Below are positions 46,344-56,790 of a DNA stretch of 64,000 nt, one piece after another (the first letter of the stretch is position 1; each line of letters begins with the position of its first letter). Where the stretch lies: positions 36,754-100,753 of the forward strand of contig NZ_JH650773.1 of NCBI RefSeq assembly GCF_000259195.1, written 5' to 3'. The translations under genes were made by a program, and so were the position numbers. The DNA is from Pseudomonas donghuensis. Its GTDB lineage: Bacteria > Pseudomonadota > Gammaproteobacteria > Pseudomonadales > Pseudomonadaceae. A model generated the notes under the pieces. It was not told the DNA's origin. It ran no database searches and worked only from the letters and a program-made list of their open reading frames with translations.

Positions 46344-46676
46344 TCAGGGCCCCGGCAATCTCAGGTCGGTAGGGGTGATATCGCGCTCCTGCGGGCCCTC
46401 GTCAACAAAGCCCACCGGCACCTTGCCCTTGAGCTGCCAGGCGAAGGCGATGATTTCGGCAATGGTCAGGTACAGGGCCTCGGGAATCTGGTCGCCTAGC
46501 TCCATGCGCGCTAACAGGCGCACCAGTTCGGCGTTCTCGTAGATCGGTACTTCGTGCTCGCGGGCAATCGCCAGGATTGCCTCGGCCAGCTCGTCGTCGC
46601 CCTTGGCACTGAGGGTCGGGGCCTGCTGGCCGTCATAGGTCAGGGCAATGGCCTGGCGTGGGCTTTTATCAATCAT
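46344..46676 (-). CDS. FlhB C-terminal domain homologue (FhlB type)
   Basis: A 110-aa protein resembling only the cytoplasmic end of FlhB after the cleavage site: IALTYDGQQAPTLSAKGDDELAEAILAIAREHEVPIYEN corresponds to AVALKYDPEKGSAPLLLAKG of FlhB, and ELGDQIPEALYLTIAEIIAF to its final helices. The NPTH motif and all membrane segments are missing. Such FhlB proteins can replace the FlhB C-terminal fragment in Salmonella-type studies. It overlaps the preceding FliK-like gene by 4 bases, so the pair is one operon. Confidence 0.88.
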   Translation of the reverse strand: MIDKSPRQAIALTYDGQQAPTLSAKGDDELAEAILAIAREHEVPIYENAELVRLLARMELGDQIPEALYLTIAEIIAFAWQLKGKVPVGFVDEGPQERDITPTDLRLPGP

Positions 46677-48241
46677 GCTTGTTCATCCACCCAGCGTTGT
46701 TCCAGGTGCGTGCGTGGTCCTTGGGGCGGTGTGCCGTGATGGCACTGCAGTTCGCCGACGTTCAGGCCGCGCGCCAGCAGACGCTCGCGCAAGTGGCCGA
46801 GCTGGCTTTCGATCAGCTGCGCGGTGCTCGGCAGTTCGGCCCACAGCTGGCTGGACAGGCTGCCTTGGCTGATTTGCGCCTGCACTTGCAGTGGCCCCAG
46901 CGGATGCAGGTCGAAAGACAGCTCGATGCGCCAGAGCATCTCCAGCGGGTCGCGGCGCTCGCGTTCCGGGTCGCTTTGCTGCTCCGGGGTTTCTTCGCGC
47001 TGCAGTTTCATTTGCAGGGGCATGAAGTCCTGGCCGGTGCGCAGCGGGATTTCCAGTTGCCAGGTGGTCTGCAGGTTGCCATCGGCGGTGGTGCCGGTCT
47101 GTTCCAGGCTTGCCAACTGATGGCTTTGCAGGCGCGAGATGGTTGCAGCGGCCAGGCGCAGCAAATGCTCAAGGTCACCTTCACCGTCCTGGCTCTGCAG
47201 CAAGCGCGAGGGCAGGGGAAAGCCACCGGGATGTGGCCGCGGGCTGACCTGGCCGAGCATGCCCAGGGCATTGCGGACCATGCCGGGCATCACCTGGGCC
47301 AGGGTGCTGGCGGCAGCGCCCGGGTTGAACGTGGCGTTGCCGGGCAGCCCCGGCAACAGTTGCGCCACCAGGCGCACCACCTGGGCCTTGAGGTCGGGGG
47401 CAAGCGCGGCTGGCAGCCCGGCCAGCAGCTTGGCCTCAAGAAACACGCCGCTGTTGTTCAAGGCCTGTGCCAGGCCCTTGGGGTCGCTGAGCTGGCGCAC
47501 ATCCGGCAGGCTGGCCAATAGTTTGTCTACCGTGGCGCGCAGTTCGTTGGGCTGGCTGTTGTCGCGTGGCAGCTGTTGCAGGGTATTGAGCAAACCCTGC
47601 AGGGACGCTTGGCGACTTTGCTGGGTGCTTAGCTGCTGGCTGATCGCCAGTTGCTCCTGGCGCCCGCTGAGCGGTACGAAGCTCAGTGATTGATCACTCT
47701 GCACCCGAGCGCTGAGCAAGCTGCCTACTGGCAATGGGCGCGGGCTGTCGATGGCCAGGGTAGCGTCGGCCTGGGGGCCGCCGAGCAGGGTTACCAGCGA
47801 GCGGAACTGCGCCAGTTGGCCGGCGTTCTGCGGCAGTGCCTGGCTTGTCAGCACCTTGCCTTGCAGCAGGGAGCCCACCGGCAGTTCGCGGGTGTCGATG
47901 CGGGTCAGGGTGGCCACGTTGCTGGCAATGGCCTGCTGCACGCTGATGGTCAGGTTGGCGCTGCTGCTCTGGCTCACCGTCAGCTGGCTGCCCTGGGCCA
48001 GGGGCAGGGTGCTGCTGGCCTGGACGTTGGTCTGCTTGCCGTTGTCCAGGGTGAGCTTGAGCAGCATCTGGAAGTCCTGACCGACCTGGCGCAGGGTCAG
48101 CACTTCGGCCTTGGCGGTTTCGCCCGGGGCCAGCAGCGCCTGTTGCGGCTGCAGCAGGCGCAACAGTTCGGCGGTCATTGCCGCGCGTAGCGGCGGGTTG
48201 GCCGGGATCAGTGCAGCTAGGTTATTGATTTCGCCTGTCAT
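46673..48241 (-). CDS. Second FliK-like hook-length control protein
   Basis: A 522-aa soluble protein with no signal peptide. The N-terminal 360 residues are Gln/Leu/Ser/Pro rich; the C-terminal Flg_hook domain at about 385-500 (WQLEIPLRTGQDFMPLQMKL, LWRIELSFDLHPLGPLQVQAQI, AELPSTAQLIESQLGHLRERL) resembles that of FliK. It differs clearly from the canonical FliK at 25121. Its overlap with an FlhB-like C-terminal domain gene suggests a paired role in export switching, but no function is established here. Confidence 0.85.
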   Translation of the reverse strand: MTGEINNLAALIPANPPLRAAMTAELLRLLQPQQALLAPGETAKAEVLTLRQVGQDFQMLLKLTLDNGKQTNVQASSTLPLAQGSQLTVSQSSSANLTISVQQAIASNVATLTRIDTRELPVGSLLQGKVLTSQALPQNAGQLAQFRSLVTLLGGPQADATLAIDSPRPLPVGSLLSARVQSDQSLSFVPLSGRQEQLAISQQLSTQQSRQASLQGLLNTLQQLPRDNSQPNELRATVDKLLASLPDVRQLSDPKGLAQALNNSGVFLEAKLLAGLPAALAPDLKAQVVRLVAQLLPGLPGNATFNPGAAASTLAQVMPGMVRNALGMLGQVSPRPHPGGFPLPSRLLQSQDGEGDLEHLLRLAAATISRLQSHQLASLEQTGTTADGNLQTTWQLEIPLRTGQDFMPLQMKLQREETPEQQSDPERERRDPLEMLWRIELSFDLHPLGPLQVQAQISQGSLSSQLWAELPSTAQLIESQLGHLRERLLARGLNVGELQCHHGTPPQGPRTHLEQRWVDEQA

Positions 48242-48269
48242 CCGCTCGCAACCTGTTGAAATAGCCCTC

Positions 48270-48296
48270 TTTACAGTAGGACATCACATGTATAAT
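48270..48296 (+). promoter_or_regulatory. Candidate sigma-70 promoter of the ccm operon
   Basis: A perfect -10 box TATAAT (48291-48296) with TTTACA (48270-48275) 15 bases upstream. The spacing is short, but CTTTAC gives 16. It lies 109 bases before ccmA, in the gap divergent from the FliK2 gene. Confidence 0.55.
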
Positions 48297-48404
48297 GCCG
48301 CCCGATCTTTGGCGATCAGCGCGGCCGGGCCACATCGTCGTTGCCAGTATAACGGCAAGGCCGGGACCGACTTGAGACAGGCATCCCAAGCATAAGGCGA
48401 AACC

Positions 48405-49037
48405 GTGACCCCTCATCTCCAAGCCGTGGGCCTGGCCTGCGAGCGCGACTGGCGAATGCTCTTCGAAAACCTCGAGTTGCACCTGGGCGCAGGCGACATG
48501 CTGCAGATCAGCGGCCCCAACGGCAGTGGCAAGACCAGCCTGCTGCGCCTGATGGCCGGCCTCATGAGCCCGACGGCCGGGCAGATCCGCCTCGATGGCA
48601 AACCGCTGGCCGAGCAGCGCAACGAGCTGGCGCGCATCCTCTTGTGGATCGGCCATGCCGCCGGTATCAAGGACGTGCTCAGCCCCGAGGAAAACCTCGC
48701 CTGGCTCTGCGCCCTGCATCGCCCGGCAGCGCCTGCGGCAATCCGCGAGGCCCTGGACGCGGTCGGGCTGCGTGGCTTCGAAGACGTGCCTTGCCATACC
48801 CTGTCGGCCGGCCAGCAACGCCGCGTGGCCCTGGCCCGCCTGTACCTGGACAGCCCGCCGCTGTGGATTCTCGACGAACCCTTCACCGCCCTCGACAAGC
48901 AGGGCGTGGCCCAGCTTGAAGCGCACCTGGCCGCCCATTGCGAGCAGGGCGGCATGGTCGTGCTGACCACCCACCACACGCTGGAACGCAAACCGTCCGG
49001 TTACCGTGAACTGAACCTGGGGCAGTGGGCCGCATGA
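48405..49037 (+). CDS. ccmA: Heme exporter ATPase CcmA
   Basis: A 210-aa ABC ATPase: Walker [11 protein letters not shown] (about 35-44), signature LSAGQQRR (about 135), Walker B LWILDEPF. With CcmB, CcmC and CcmD it forms the complex that releases heme-loaded CcmE in cytochrome c maturation (System I). GTG start; GGCGAAAC upstream. It overlaps ccmB by 4 bases. Confidence 0.96.
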   Translation: MTPHLQAVGLACERDWRMLFENLELHLGAGDMLQISGPNGSGKTSLLRLMAGLMSPTAGQIRLDGKPLAEQRNELARILLWIGHAAGIKDVLSPEENLAWLCALHRPAAPAAIREALDAVGLRGFEDVPCHTLSAGQQRRVALARLYLDSPPLWILDEPFTALDKQGVAQLEAHLAAHCEQGGMVVLTTHHTLERKPSGYRELNLGQWAA

Positions 49038-49702
49038 GTGTGTTTGTGCTGTTGTTGCGCCGTGAAGCGCGTCTGTTGTGCCGACGTCCCGCCGAACTTG
49101 CCAACCCGCTGGTGTTCTTCGCCATCGTCGTCGCCCTGTTCCCGTTGGCGGTCGGTCCTGAGACTCAATTGTTGCAAACCTTGTCTCCGGGACTGGTCTG
49201 GGTGGCAGCGCTTTTATCGGTTCTGCTCTCGCTGGACGGGCTTTTCCGCAGTGATTTCGAGGATGGCTCGCTCGAACAGTGGGTCCTTTCGTCGCACCCC
49301 CTGCCTCTTCTGGTGCTGGCGAAAGTGCTGGCACACTGGGCCTTTTCCGGCCTGGCACTGGTATTGTTGGCACCCTTGCTGGCACTGATGCTAGGTTTGC
49401 CTGCTGCTTGCCTGCCGGTACTGCTGGCATCGCTTTTGCTCGGTACCCCGGTACTGAGCCTGTTGGGCGCCGTGGGTGCGGCTCTGACAGTCGGTTTGAA
49501 ACGTGGCGGCCTGCTGCTGGCGCTACTTATTTTGCCGTTATATATCCCGGTATTGATCCTGGGCAGTGGCGCCTTGCAGGCGGCATTGCAAGCTATGCCG
49601 GCGACCGGTTATCTGCTCTGGCTTGGCAGCCTGACCGCCCTGGCAGTAACTCTGGCACCCTTTGCAATAGCGGCTGGCCTGAAGATCAGCGTCGGCGAAT
49701 AA
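49034..49702 (+). CDS. ccmB: Heme exporter membrane protein CcmB
   Basis: A 222-aa protein from ATG 49034, inside the end of ccmA. It has six hydrophobic segments and the family start [20 protein letters not shown]. It is the permease partner of CcmA in the CcmABCD complex. The length is normal. Confidence 0.95.
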   Translation: MSVFVLLLRREARLLCRRPAELANPLVFFAIVVALFPLAVGPETQLLQTLSPGLVWVAALLSVLLSLDGLFRSDFEDGSLEQWVLSSHPLPLLVLAKVLAHWAFSGLALVLLAPLLALMLGLPAACLPVLLASLLLGTPVLSLLGAVGAALTVGLKRGGLLLALLILPLYIPVLILGSGALQAALQAMPATGYLLWLGSLTALAVTLAPFAIAAGLKISVGE

Positions 49703-49745
49703 TGAGGTCTGGGCACTGCCCAGCAAAGACCCTGGATGTACCGTG

Positions 49746-50522
49746 ATGAAAAGCAGCGCAATCAGCTGGACGTGGTTTCACAAACTGGGTTCACCCAAAT
49801 GGTTCTATTCCATCAGCGGGCGGATGCTGCCGTGGCTGGCGATTGCCGCCCTGCTGCTGATCGGCGTCGGCATGGTCTGGGGCCTGGCCTTCGCGCCGCA
49901 GGACTACCAGCAAGGTAACAGCTTCCGGATCATCTACATCCACGTGCCGGCGGCGATGCTCGCCCAGTCCTGCTACGTGATGCTGGCGGTGGCCGGTGTG
50001 GTGGGCCTGGTCTGGAAGATGAAAATAGCCGACGTTGCCCTGCAGTGCGCGGCGCCCATCGGTGCCTGGATGACCGCCGTGGCGCTGGTTACCGGCGCCA
50101 TCTGGGGCAAGCCGACCTGGGGCAGCTGGTGGGTCTGGGATGCGCGACTGACGTCGATGCTGATCCTGCTTTTCCTGTACTTCGGTCTCATTGCCCTGAG
50201 CCATGCAATCAGTAATCGTGAGAGCGCGGCCAAGGCCTGCGCGGTGCTGGCCATTGTCGGGGTGATCAACATTCCGATCATCAAGTATTCGGTGGAGTGG
50301 TGGAACACCCTGCACCAGGGCGCCACCTTCACCCTCACCGAAAAGCCGGCGATGCCCGCCGAAATGTGGCTGCCACTGCTGCTGTCGGTGTTGGGCTTCT
50401 ACTGCTTCTTCGGCGCCGTGCTGTTGCTGCGCATGCGCCTTGAAGTGCTCAAGCGCGAGGCGCGCGCCAGCTGGGTCAGGGAGGAAGTAATGAACAGCCT
50501 GGGTCGGGAGATGGCGCGATGA
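49746..50522 (+). CDS. ccmC: Heme-handling protein CcmC
   Basis: A 258-aa protein with six membrane segments and the tryptophan-rich heme motif [11 protein letters not shown] (about 122-132), flanked by conserved His residues. It loads heme on CcmE in the periplasm. Start ATG 49746 (GTG 49743 is next to it). It overlaps ccmD by 4 bases. Confidence 0.95.
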   Translation: MKSSAISWTWFHKLGSPKWFYSISGRMLPWLAIAALLLIGVGMVWGLAFAPQDYQQGNSFRIIYIHVPAAMLAQSCYVMLAVAGVVGLVWKMKIADVALQCAAPIGAWMTAVALVTGAIWGKPTWGSWWVWDARLTSMLILLFLYFGLIALSHAISNRESAAKACAVLAIVGVINIPIIKYSVEWWNTLHQGATFTLTEKPAMPAEMWLPLLLSVLGFYCFFGAVLLLRMRLEVLKREARASWVREEVMNSLGREMAR

Positions 50523-50695
50523 GCTTTGCCTCCTTCAGTGATTTTCTCGCCATGGGCCATCACGGCCTGTACGTCTGGTCAGCCTACGGCATCTGCCTGC
50601 TGGTGCTGGCCTTCAACGTCGCCTCGCCGGTATTGGCCAAGCGTCGTTACCTGCAAGAACAGGCGCGCCGTCTGCGCCGGGAGAACAAACCGTGA
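50519..50695 (+). CDS. ccmD: Small membrane protein CcmD
   Basis: A 58-aa protein: [20 protein letters not shown], then a membrane helix (about 20-38) and a basic tail ([17 protein letters not shown]). It joins CcmABC and is needed to release heme-CcmE. ATG 50519 overlaps ccmC and its TGA overlaps the GTG start of ccmE, as usual in this operon. Confidence 0.95.
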   Translation: MSFASFSDFLAMGHHGLYVWSAYGICLLVLAFNVASPVLAKRRYLQEQARRLRRENKP

Positions 50696-51150
50696 ATCCG
50701 CAGCGTAAAAAGCGTCTGTTCATCATCCTCGGTCTGCTGGCCGGCATCGGCGTCGCCGTGGGCCTGGCCCTGAGCGCCCTGCAGCAGAACATCAACCTGT
50801 TCTACACCCCGACCCAGATCGCCAACGGCGAAGCACCGCTGGACACCCGTATCCGCGCCGGCGGCATGGTCGAGAAAGGTTCGCTGCAACGCTCTGGCGA
50901 CTCGCTGGACGTGCGCTTCGTGGTCACCGATTTCAACAAGTCGGTGCCGATTACCTACCGCGGCATCCTCCCGGACCTGTTCCGCGAAGGGCAGGGCATC
51001 GTCGCCCTGGGCAAGCTCAATGCCGAAGGCGTGGTGGTGGCCGATGAAGTGCTGGCCAAGCACGACGAGAAGTACATGCCGCCGGAAGTCACCAAGGCCC
51101 TCAAGGAAAGCGGCCAGGCCGCCGCCACCGATGCCGGAGCCAAGCCATGA
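50692..51150 (+). CDS. ccmE: Periplasmic heme chaperone CcmE
   Basis: A 152-aa protein starting at GTG 50692 (GTGA overlap with ccmD). One N-terminal membrane anchor ([20 protein letters not shown]) holds an OB-fold domain; the heme-binding His and Tyr are in [13 protein letters not shown] (about 123-135). It carries heme covalently from CcmC to CcmF. Overlaps ccmF by 4 bases. Confidence 0.96.
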   Translation: MNPQRKKRLFIILGLLAGIGVAVGLALSALQQNINLFYTPTQIANGEAPLDTRIRAGGMVEKGSLQRSGDSLDVRFVVTDFNKSVPITYRGILPDLFREGQGIVALGKLNAEGVVVADEVLAKHDEKYMPPEVTKALKESGQAAATDAGAKP

Positions 51151-53135
51151 ATGCGGCACTGATCATTCCTGAACTGGGCCAGCTGGCGATGATCCTGGCG
51201 ATCTGCTTCGCCTGCGTCCAGGCCAGCGTTCCGTTGCTTGGCGCCTGGCGTGGCGACAGCCTGTGGATGGGCCTGGCGCGCCCGGCGGCCTGGGGCCAGT
51301 TCGCCTTCCTGGCATTTGCCTTCGCCTGCCTGAGCCACGCCTTCATGACCGACAACTTTTCGGTCGCCTATGTTGCCAACAACTCCAACAGCGCCTTGCC
51401 CTGGTACTTCAAGTTCAGCGCCGTGTGGGGCGCCCACGAAGGCTCGCTGCTGCTCTGGGCGATGATCCTCGGCGGCTGGACCTTTGCCGTGTCGATCTTC
51501 TCCCGGCAATTGCCACAGGTGATGCTGGCGCGGGTGCTGGCCGTCATGGGCATGATCAGCGTCGGCTTCCTGTCGTTCCTGATCATCACCTCCAACCCGT
51601 TCAAGCGCCTGCTGCCGCAGGTACCGAGCGACGGCGCCGACCTCAACCCGCTGCTGCAGGACATCGGCCTGATCGTCCACCCGCCGATGCTGTACATGGG
51701 CTACGTGGGCTTTTCGGTGGCCTTTGCCTTCGCCATTGCCGCCTTGCTCGGCGGCCGTCTGGACGCCGCCTGGGCCCGCTGGTCGCGGCCGTGGACCATC
51801 GTTGCCTGGGCCTTCCTCGGTATCGGCATCACCCTCGGTTCCTGGTGGGCGTACTACGAACTGGGCTGGGGCGGCTGGTGGTTCTGGGACCCGGTCGAGA
51901 ACGCCTCGTTCATGCCCTGGCTGGTCGGCACCGCGCTGATTCACTCGCTGGCGGTCACCGAGAAGCGCGGCGTGTTCAAAAGCTGGACGGTGCTGCTGGC
52001 CATCGCGGCCTTCTCCTTGAGCCTGCTGGGCACCTTCCTGGTCCGTTCCGGGGTATTGACCTCGGTGCATGCCTTTGCCTCGGACCCCGAGCGCGGCATC
52101 TTCATCCTGATCTTCCTGTTGTTCGTGGTCGGTGGTTCGCTGACCCTGTTCGCCCTGCGCGCACCGGTGGTCAAGAGCCAGGTCGGCTTTGCCCTGTGGT
52201 CGCGGGAAACCCTGCTGCTGGCCAACAACCTGGTGCTGGTGGTGGCGGCTTCGATGATCCTCCTGGGCACCCTGTACCCGTTGATCCTCGACGCCCTGAC
52301 CGGGGCCAAGCTGTCGGTCGGCCCGCCGTACTTCGATGCGCTGTTCATCCCGTTGATGGCGCTGCTGATGGTGGTAATGGCGGTGGGCGTGATCGTGCGC
52401 TGGAAAGACACCCCGAGCAAATGGCTGCTGGGCATGCTCACCCCGGTGCTGATCGCCAGCGCCGTGCTGGCGCCGATCGGCGGCCTGCTGGTGGATGATT
52501 TCGACTGGCAGGTGCTGACCACCTTCGCCCTGGCCGCGTGGATCATCCTCGCCGGTGCCCGCGACATCCTCGACAAGACCCGCCACAAAGGCCTGTTCAA
52601 GGGCCTGCGGGGCTTGAACCGCAGCTACTGGGGCATGCATGTCGCGCACCTGGGGCTGGCGGTGTGTGCCCTGGGCGTGGTGCTGTCGAGCAACAACAGT
52701 GCCGAACGCGACCTGCGCCTGGCGCCGGGCGAGTCGGTGGAGCTGGCCGGTTACCAGTTCATCTTCGAAGGCGCCAAGCACTTCGAAGGGCCGAACTTCA
52801 CGTCCGACAAGGGCACCGTACGGGTGATCGAGAACGGCCGCGAGATCAGCGTGCTGCACCCGGAAAAACGCCTGTATACCGTGCAGCAGTCGATGATGAC
52901 CGAAGCCGGTATCGATGCCGGTTTCACCCGTGACCTCTATGTCGCTCTCGGCGAGCGGCTGGACAACGGCGCCTGGGCCGTGCGGGTGCACGTCAAGCCG
53001 TTCGTGCGCTGGATCTGGCTGGGCGGCCTGTTGACCGGCCTCGGTGGCCTGCTGGCGGCGCTCGACGGGCGTTATCGAGTCAAGGTGAAAACCCGTGTGC
53101 GTGAGGCACTGGGCATGTCTGGAGCAACTGCATGA
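51147..53135 (+). CDS. ccmF: Cytochrome c heme lyase subunit CcmF
   Basis: A 662-aa protein with about 15 membrane segments and the WWD heme motif ([19 protein letters not shown], about 233-251), together with the conserved His residues around it. It attaches heme to apocytochrome c with CcmH and CcmI. Both ends overlap neighbouring genes by 4 bases. The length is usual. Confidence 0.97.
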   Translation: MNAALIIPELGQLAMILAICFACVQASVPLLGAWRGDSLWMGLARPAAWGQFAFLAFAFACLSHAFMTDNFSVAYVANNSNSALPWYFKFSAVWGAHEGSLLLWAMILGGWTFAVSIFSRQLPQVMLARVLAVMGMISVGFLSFLIITSNPFKRLLPQVPSDGADLNPLLQDIGLIVHPPMLYMGYVGFSVAFAFAIAALLGGRLDAAWARWSRPWTIVAWAFLGIGITLGSWWAYYELGWGGWWFWDPVENASFMPWLVGTALIHSLAVTEKRGVFKSWTVLLAIAAFSLSLLGTFLVRSGVLTSVHAFASDPERGIFILIFLLFVVGGSLTLFALRAPVVKSQVGFALWSRETLLLANNLVLVVAASMILLGTLYPLILDALTGAKLSVGPPYFDALFIPLMALLMVVMAVGVIVRWKDTPSKWLLGMLTPVLIASAVLAPIGGLLVDDFDWQVLTTFALAAWIILAGARDILDKTRHKGLFKGLRGLNRSYWGMHVAHLGLAVCALGVVLSSNNSAERDLRLAPGESVELAGYQFIFEGAKHFEGPNFTSDKGTVRVIENGREISVLHPEKRLYTVQQSMMTEAGIDAGFTRDLYVALGERLDNGAWAVRVHVKPFVRWIWLGGLLTGLGGLLAALDGRYRVKVKTRVREALGMSGATA

Positions 53136-53665
53136 AGCGTTGGATCATGGTGCTGCCGCTGGCGGTGTTTCTGCTGGTGGCGGTGTTTCTCTACCGCGGC
53201 TTGTTCCTCGACCCGAGCGAACTGCCGTCGGCGATGATCGGCAAGCCGTTCCCGGCCTTTGCCCTGCAATCGGTGGACGGCAAGCCGCTGACCGAAGCCG
53301 ACCTGCTCGGCAAGCCGGCGCTGGTCAACGTCTGGGCCACCTGGTGCCCGTCGTGCAAGGTCGAGCATCCATACCTGAACAAGCTGGCCGAGCAGGGCGT
53401 GGTGATCCACGGGGTCAACTACAAGGATGACAACGCCGCCGCTCTCAAGTGGCTGGCCGAGTTCCACAACCCTTACCAGCTGGATATCCGCGACGAGCAG
53501 GGCAGCCTGGGCCTGGACCTTGGGGTGTACGGCGCGCCGGAAACCTTCCTGATCGACGCCAAGGGCATCATCCGCTACAAGCACGTCGGCGTGGTCGATG
53601 CCAGCGTCTGGCGCGAGCAACTGGCGCCGCAATACCAGAGCCTGGTCGATGAGGCCAAGCCATGA
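53132..53665 (+). CDS. ccmG: Thiol:disulfide protein CcmG (DsbE)
   Basis: A 177-aa thioredoxin-fold protein with an N-terminal membrane anchor (about 5-25) and active site WATWCPSCKVE (CPSC, about 69-76). It keeps the CXXCH cysteines of apocytochrome c reduced in the periplasm. It overlaps ccmF and ccmH by 4 bases each. Confidence 0.96.
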   Translation: MKRWIMVLPLAVFLLVAVFLYRGLFLDPSELPSAMIGKPFPAFALQSVDGKPLTEADLLGKPALVNVWATWCPSCKVEHPYLNKLAEQGVVIHGVNYKDDNAAALKWLAEFHNPYQLDIRDEQGSLGLDLGVYGAPETFLIDAKGIIRYKHVGVVDASVWREQLAPQYQSLVDEAKP

Positions 53666-54138
53666 AGCGCTGGCTGGCAGCCGCTGTGCTCGGCCTGAGC
53701 CTGGCCGGGGTGACCCAGGCGGCGATCGACACCTATCAATTTGCCGATGAGGCCGAGCGCGCCCGTTATCACGAGCTGACCAAGGAACTGCGCTGCCCCA
53801 AGTGCCAGAACCAGGACATCGCCGACTCCAACGCGCCGATTGCCGCCGACCTGCGCCGGGAGATCTTCCGCATGCTCGGCGAAGGCAAAAGCAACCAGCA
53901 GATCGTCGACTTCATGGTTGATCGTTACGGCGACTTCGTCCGTTACAAGCCGGCCTTGAGTGCCCGCACCTGGTTGCTCTGGTTCGGCCCCGGCGTGTTG
54001 CTGCTGGGCGGCTTTACCGTGCTCGCGCTGATCGTGCGCAAGCGTCGTGGCCAGGCTGGCGCAGGTAACGCCGACCTTTCCCCCGAGGAGCGCGAGCGCC
54101 TCGCCAAATTGCTGGACAAAGAACACAACCATGACTGA
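53662..54138 (+). CDS. ccmH: Cytochrome c maturation protein CcmH
   Basis: A 158-aa protein: signal peptide (about 1-20), the redox motif LRCPKCQNQ (about 43-51) and a C-terminal membrane helix ([21 protein letters not shown]). It reduces apocytochrome c for the CcmF lyase. This is the short form of CcmH; the TPR part is a separate gene (ccmI) next to it. It overlaps ccmI by 8 bases. Confidence 0.96.
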   Translation: MKRWLAAAVLGLSLAGVTQAAIDTYQFADEAERARYHELTKELRCPKCQNQDIADSNAPIAADLRREIFRMLGEGKSNQQIVDFMVDRYGDFVRYKPALSARTWLLWFGPGVLLLGGFTVLALIVRKRRGQAGAGNADLSPEERERLAKLLDKEHNHD

Positions 54139-55333
54139 TTTCTGGCTTGCTGCAGGCCTGCTGTTGCTGGTAGCCCTGAGCTTTTTGCTGATCCCGGTGT
54201 TGCGCGGCCGTCGTGCGCAGCAGGAAGAAGACCGCACCGCCCTCAACGTTGCCCTGTATCAGGAGCGCGTCGCCGAGCTGGCTGCCCAGCAGGCCGCGGG
54301 TGTGCTCGATGCCGAGCAGTTCGGCAAGGGCCGCGACGAGGCCGCGCGCGAGCTGCTGGCCGACACCGAGGGCGCCGAACCGCAACGCCTGGGCCGCCTG
54401 GGCAAGCCCTTGCCGCTGCTGGCCGCGGTGCTGGTGCCGTTGATGGGCCTGGGCTTGTACCTGCACTTTGGCGCCAGCGAGCAGGTCGAGCTGACCCAGC
54501 AGTTTGCCAAGGCGCCGCAATCCATGGAAGAAATGACCCGTCGCCTGGAGCTGGCGGTAAAGGCCCAGCCGGATTCGGCTGAAGGCCTGTACTTCCTCGG
54601 TCGTGCCTACATGGCCCAGGAGCGTCCAGGTGACGCGGCCAAGGTTTTCGAACGTGCCGTGGCGGTTGCCGGACGTGAGCCGGAGCTGCTCGGGCAGTGG
54701 GCCCAGGCGTTGTACTTTGCCAACAACAAGCAGTGGAATGCCCAGACCCAGGCCCTGACCGACGAAGCGCTCAAGGCCGACCCGAACGAAGTCACCAGCC
54801 TCGGCTTGCTCGGCATCGCCGCCTTCGAGAGCGAGCACTATCAGCAAGCCATCGGCTACTGGAACCGCCTGCTGGCGCAATTGCCCGAGGGCGATGCGTC
54901 GCGGGCAGCGCTGCAGGGCGGGATCGAGCGCGCCAGCGAGAAGCTCAAGGCCGGCGAGGGCAAGGCCGCACCGGCGGTCGCCGAGCAGGCCACGGCACGC
55001 CTGAAGGTACGGGTGGAGCTGGCGGCGGCGCTCAAGGACAAGGTCAGGCCCGATGACACCGTGTTCATCTTCGCCCGCGCAAGTGCAGGCCCGCCGATGC
55101 CGCTGGCGGCCAAGCGGGTGACCGTGGCCCAGTTGCCGATCGAGGTCGAGCTGAGCGACAGCGACGCGATGATGCCGAACATGAAACTGTCGAGCTTCCC
55201 TGAAGTCCAACTGGTTGCGCGCATCTCTCGTGCTGGCCAGCCGACCCGTGGCGAATGGATCGGGCAGGGTGCTCCCCTGGCCAGCAGCACCACCACTGCG
55301 CAGCACCTGACCATCGACCGCCCGGACCAGTAA
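54131..55333 (+). CDS. ccmI: Cytochrome c maturation TPR protein CcmI
   Basis: A 400-aa protein from ATG 54131 (the open frame extends into ccmH, but this is its overlap). Two N-terminal membrane helices (about 5-25 and 95-115) surround a leucine-zipper-like loop; the periplasmic part has TPR repeats (about 130-280; [40 protein letters not shown]) and a C-terminal beta domain. It holds apocytochromes for the lyase. It closes the core ccm operon. Confidence 0.94.
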   Translation: MTDFWLAAGLLLLVALSFLLIPVLRGRRAQQEEDRTALNVALYQERVAELAAQQAAGVLDAEQFGKGRDEAARELLADTEGAEPQRLGRLGKPLPLLAAVLVPLMGLGLYLHFGASEQVELTQQFAKAPQSMEEMTRRLELAVKAQPDSAEGLYFLGRAYMAQERPGDAAKVFERAVAVAGREPELLGQWAQALYFANNKQWNAQTQALTDEALKADPNEVTSLGLLGIAAFESEHYQQAIGYWNRLLAQLPEGDASRAALQGGIERASEKLKAGEGKAAPAVAEQATARLKVRVELAAALKDKVRPDDTVFIFARASAGPPMPLAAKRVTVAQLPIEVELSDSDAMMPNMKLSSFPEVQLVARISRAGQPTRGEWIGQGAPLASSTTTAQHLTIDRPDQ

Positions 55334-55343
55334 GAGATCGACT

Positions 55344-55757
55344 ATGAACAGCATCGCCCGCCTGACCCTTCTATCCCTGGTTGTGGGCTTGAGTGCATGT
55401 ACCGTTCATCAGCCCTCCGAACCCACCGCGCCGCCGATCGAGACCCTGCCGCCGGGCCCGAGCACCAAGCCTGCGCCCAAGCCGGGCGCGGTGCCGAGCA
55501 AGCCAGCCGTGACCCCGGTGCCCAAGCCGGTGCAGCGCACTTCACCGAGTTTTGCGCCACCGCCCGGTGGCGCCAGCCACTGGGACCCGCGCCTGGGCGT
55601 GTACGTGCTCGACGGCAAGCCCAACACTTTCTACCGCCAGCGCACCTACTACCGCTGGAACAACGGCTGGAGCTGGTCGACCAACCTCAACGGCCCGTGG
55701 CAGGAAACCGACAGCAGTGGCGTGCCGGGCGGCCTGGGCCGGGCTTTCGCCCAGTAG
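55344..55757 (+). CDS. Small proline-rich lipoprotein
   Basis: A 137-aa protein with a lipoprotein signal (lipobox LSAC, Cys19), a Pro-rich stretch at about 25-75 and an aromatic C-terminal domain (ASHWDPRLGVYVLDGKPNTF, YYRWNNGWSWSTNLNGPW). It starts 10 bases after ccmI, so it is likely the last gene of that operon. The Trp/Tyr-rich end suggests a small cell-envelope domain; no function is recognised. Confidence 0.85.
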   Translation: MNSIARLTLLSLVVGLSACTVHQPSEPTAPPIETLPPGPSTKPAPKPGAVPSKPAVTPVPKPVQRTSPSFAPPPGGASHWDPRLGVYVLDGKPNTFYRQRTYYRWNNGWSWSTNLNGPWQETDSSGVPGGLGRAFAQ

Positions 55758-55773
55758 CCTGAAGTCCGCATAA

Positions 55774-55800
55774 TGCCCCCTCGCGAATAGCCCGGGGGCA
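55774..55800 (+). terminator. Hairpin after the ccm operon
   Basis: TGCCCCC / GGGGGCA (7 bp) with a 13-base loop, 17 bases after the lipoprotein stop. There is no T run, and it ends 4 bases before the next start, so it could also cover that gene's ribosome site. Confidence 0.45.
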
Positions 55801-55804
55801 TGGC

Positions 55805-56743
55805 ATGACACAGACGGTATTGGTGCTGGTAGAAACGGTCGACGACTACCTGCCGCTCTTGGAGAACAATGGTTTTCGCCTGATTCGCGCGCAGACCCCG
55901 GCCTTGCGCGCCGAGGCCATTGCCCGCCATGGCGGGGAGATCGACGCGGTACTGACCCGTGGTCCGCTGGGCCTGTATGCCGACGAGATCGACGCCTTGC
56001 CGGCACTGAAGATCATCTGCGTGATCGGCGCCGGTTACGAGCAGGTCGACCTGACAGCGGCTGCTGCGCGCGGCATCACCGTGACCAATGGTGCCGGCGC
56101 CAATGCCACGGCGGTCGCTGACCATGCCATGGCCTTGCTGTTGGCGGTGGTGCGCGACATTCCCCGCGCTGATGCCGCGATTCGCCGTGGTGAGTGGAAC
56201 CGGGTGATCAGTCCGTCGGTCAGCGGCAAGCGCCTGGGGATCCTCGGTTTGGGCGCAGTCGGCCTGGCGATTGCCAAGCGCGCGGCGCAGGGCTTCGAGA
56301 TGCAGGTGAGTTACCACAACCGAAATCCGCGTACCGATGCCGCTTATCACTACTGCGACAGCCCCTTGGCATTGGCCCGCGCATCGGACTTTCTGATCGT
56401 CGCCACCCCGGGCGGCGCCCATACCCGCCAGTTGGTCGACAAACCGGTTCTTGAAGCCCTTGGCGCGGACGGCTTTCTGGTCAACATCGCCCGTGCCAGC
56501 GTGGTCAATACGGCCGATCTGGTCGAGGCCTTGGCGTCGGGGGTGATTGCTGGCGCGGCGCTGGATGTGTTTGATCAAGAGCCCGCAGTACCTGATGCCT
56601 TGAAGGCCTTGGGCAATGTGGTGCTGACCCCGCACGTCGCCGGTCAGTCGCCGCAGGCTGCGCGCGATACCGTGCAGTTGGTATTGAAGAACCTGCAGGC
56701 ATTCTTTGCCGGCGCGCCGGTGTTGACCCCGGTCTGTGGATAA
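55805..56743 (+). CDS. NAD(P)-dependent 2-hydroxyacid dehydrogenase
   Basis: A 312-aa D-isomer 2-hydroxyacid dehydrogenase. The dinucleotide motif GLGAVG (about 147-152), catalytic Arg in NIARASVV (about 230), Glu in DQEPAVP and His in LTPHVAG are all present. HNRNPR after the second strand favours NADPH, as in glyoxylate/hydroxypyruvate reductases. It probably reduces glyoxylate or hydroxypyruvate, but substrate is not certain. It stands alone between the ccm operon and the next gene. Confidence 0.9.
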   Translation: MTQTVLVLVETVDDYLPLLENNGFRLIRAQTPALRAEAIARHGGEIDAVLTRGPLGLYADEIDALPALKIICVIGAGYEQVDLTAAAARGITVTNGAGANATAVADHAMALLLAVVRDIPRADAAIRRGEWNRVISPSVSGKRLGILGLGAVGLAIAKRAAQGFEMQVSYHNRNPRTDAAYHYCDSPLALARASDFLIVATPGGAHTRQLVDKPVLEALGADGFLVNIARASVVNTADLVEALASGVIAGAALDVFDQEPAVPDALKALGNVVLTPHVAGQSPQAARDTVQLVLKNLQAFFAGAPVLTPVCG

Positions 56744-56790
56744 CAGCTGCTAGACTTGCCGGCTACCTCTCCCAGCAAGGAGCCTTGACC

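Noticed and set aside
46344..46676. Truncated or broken copy of flhB
   Set aside because: The frame is intact, starts with its own ATG coupled to the upstream gene, and matches the FhlB type of free C-terminal domain found elsewhere, so it is not a pseudogene.
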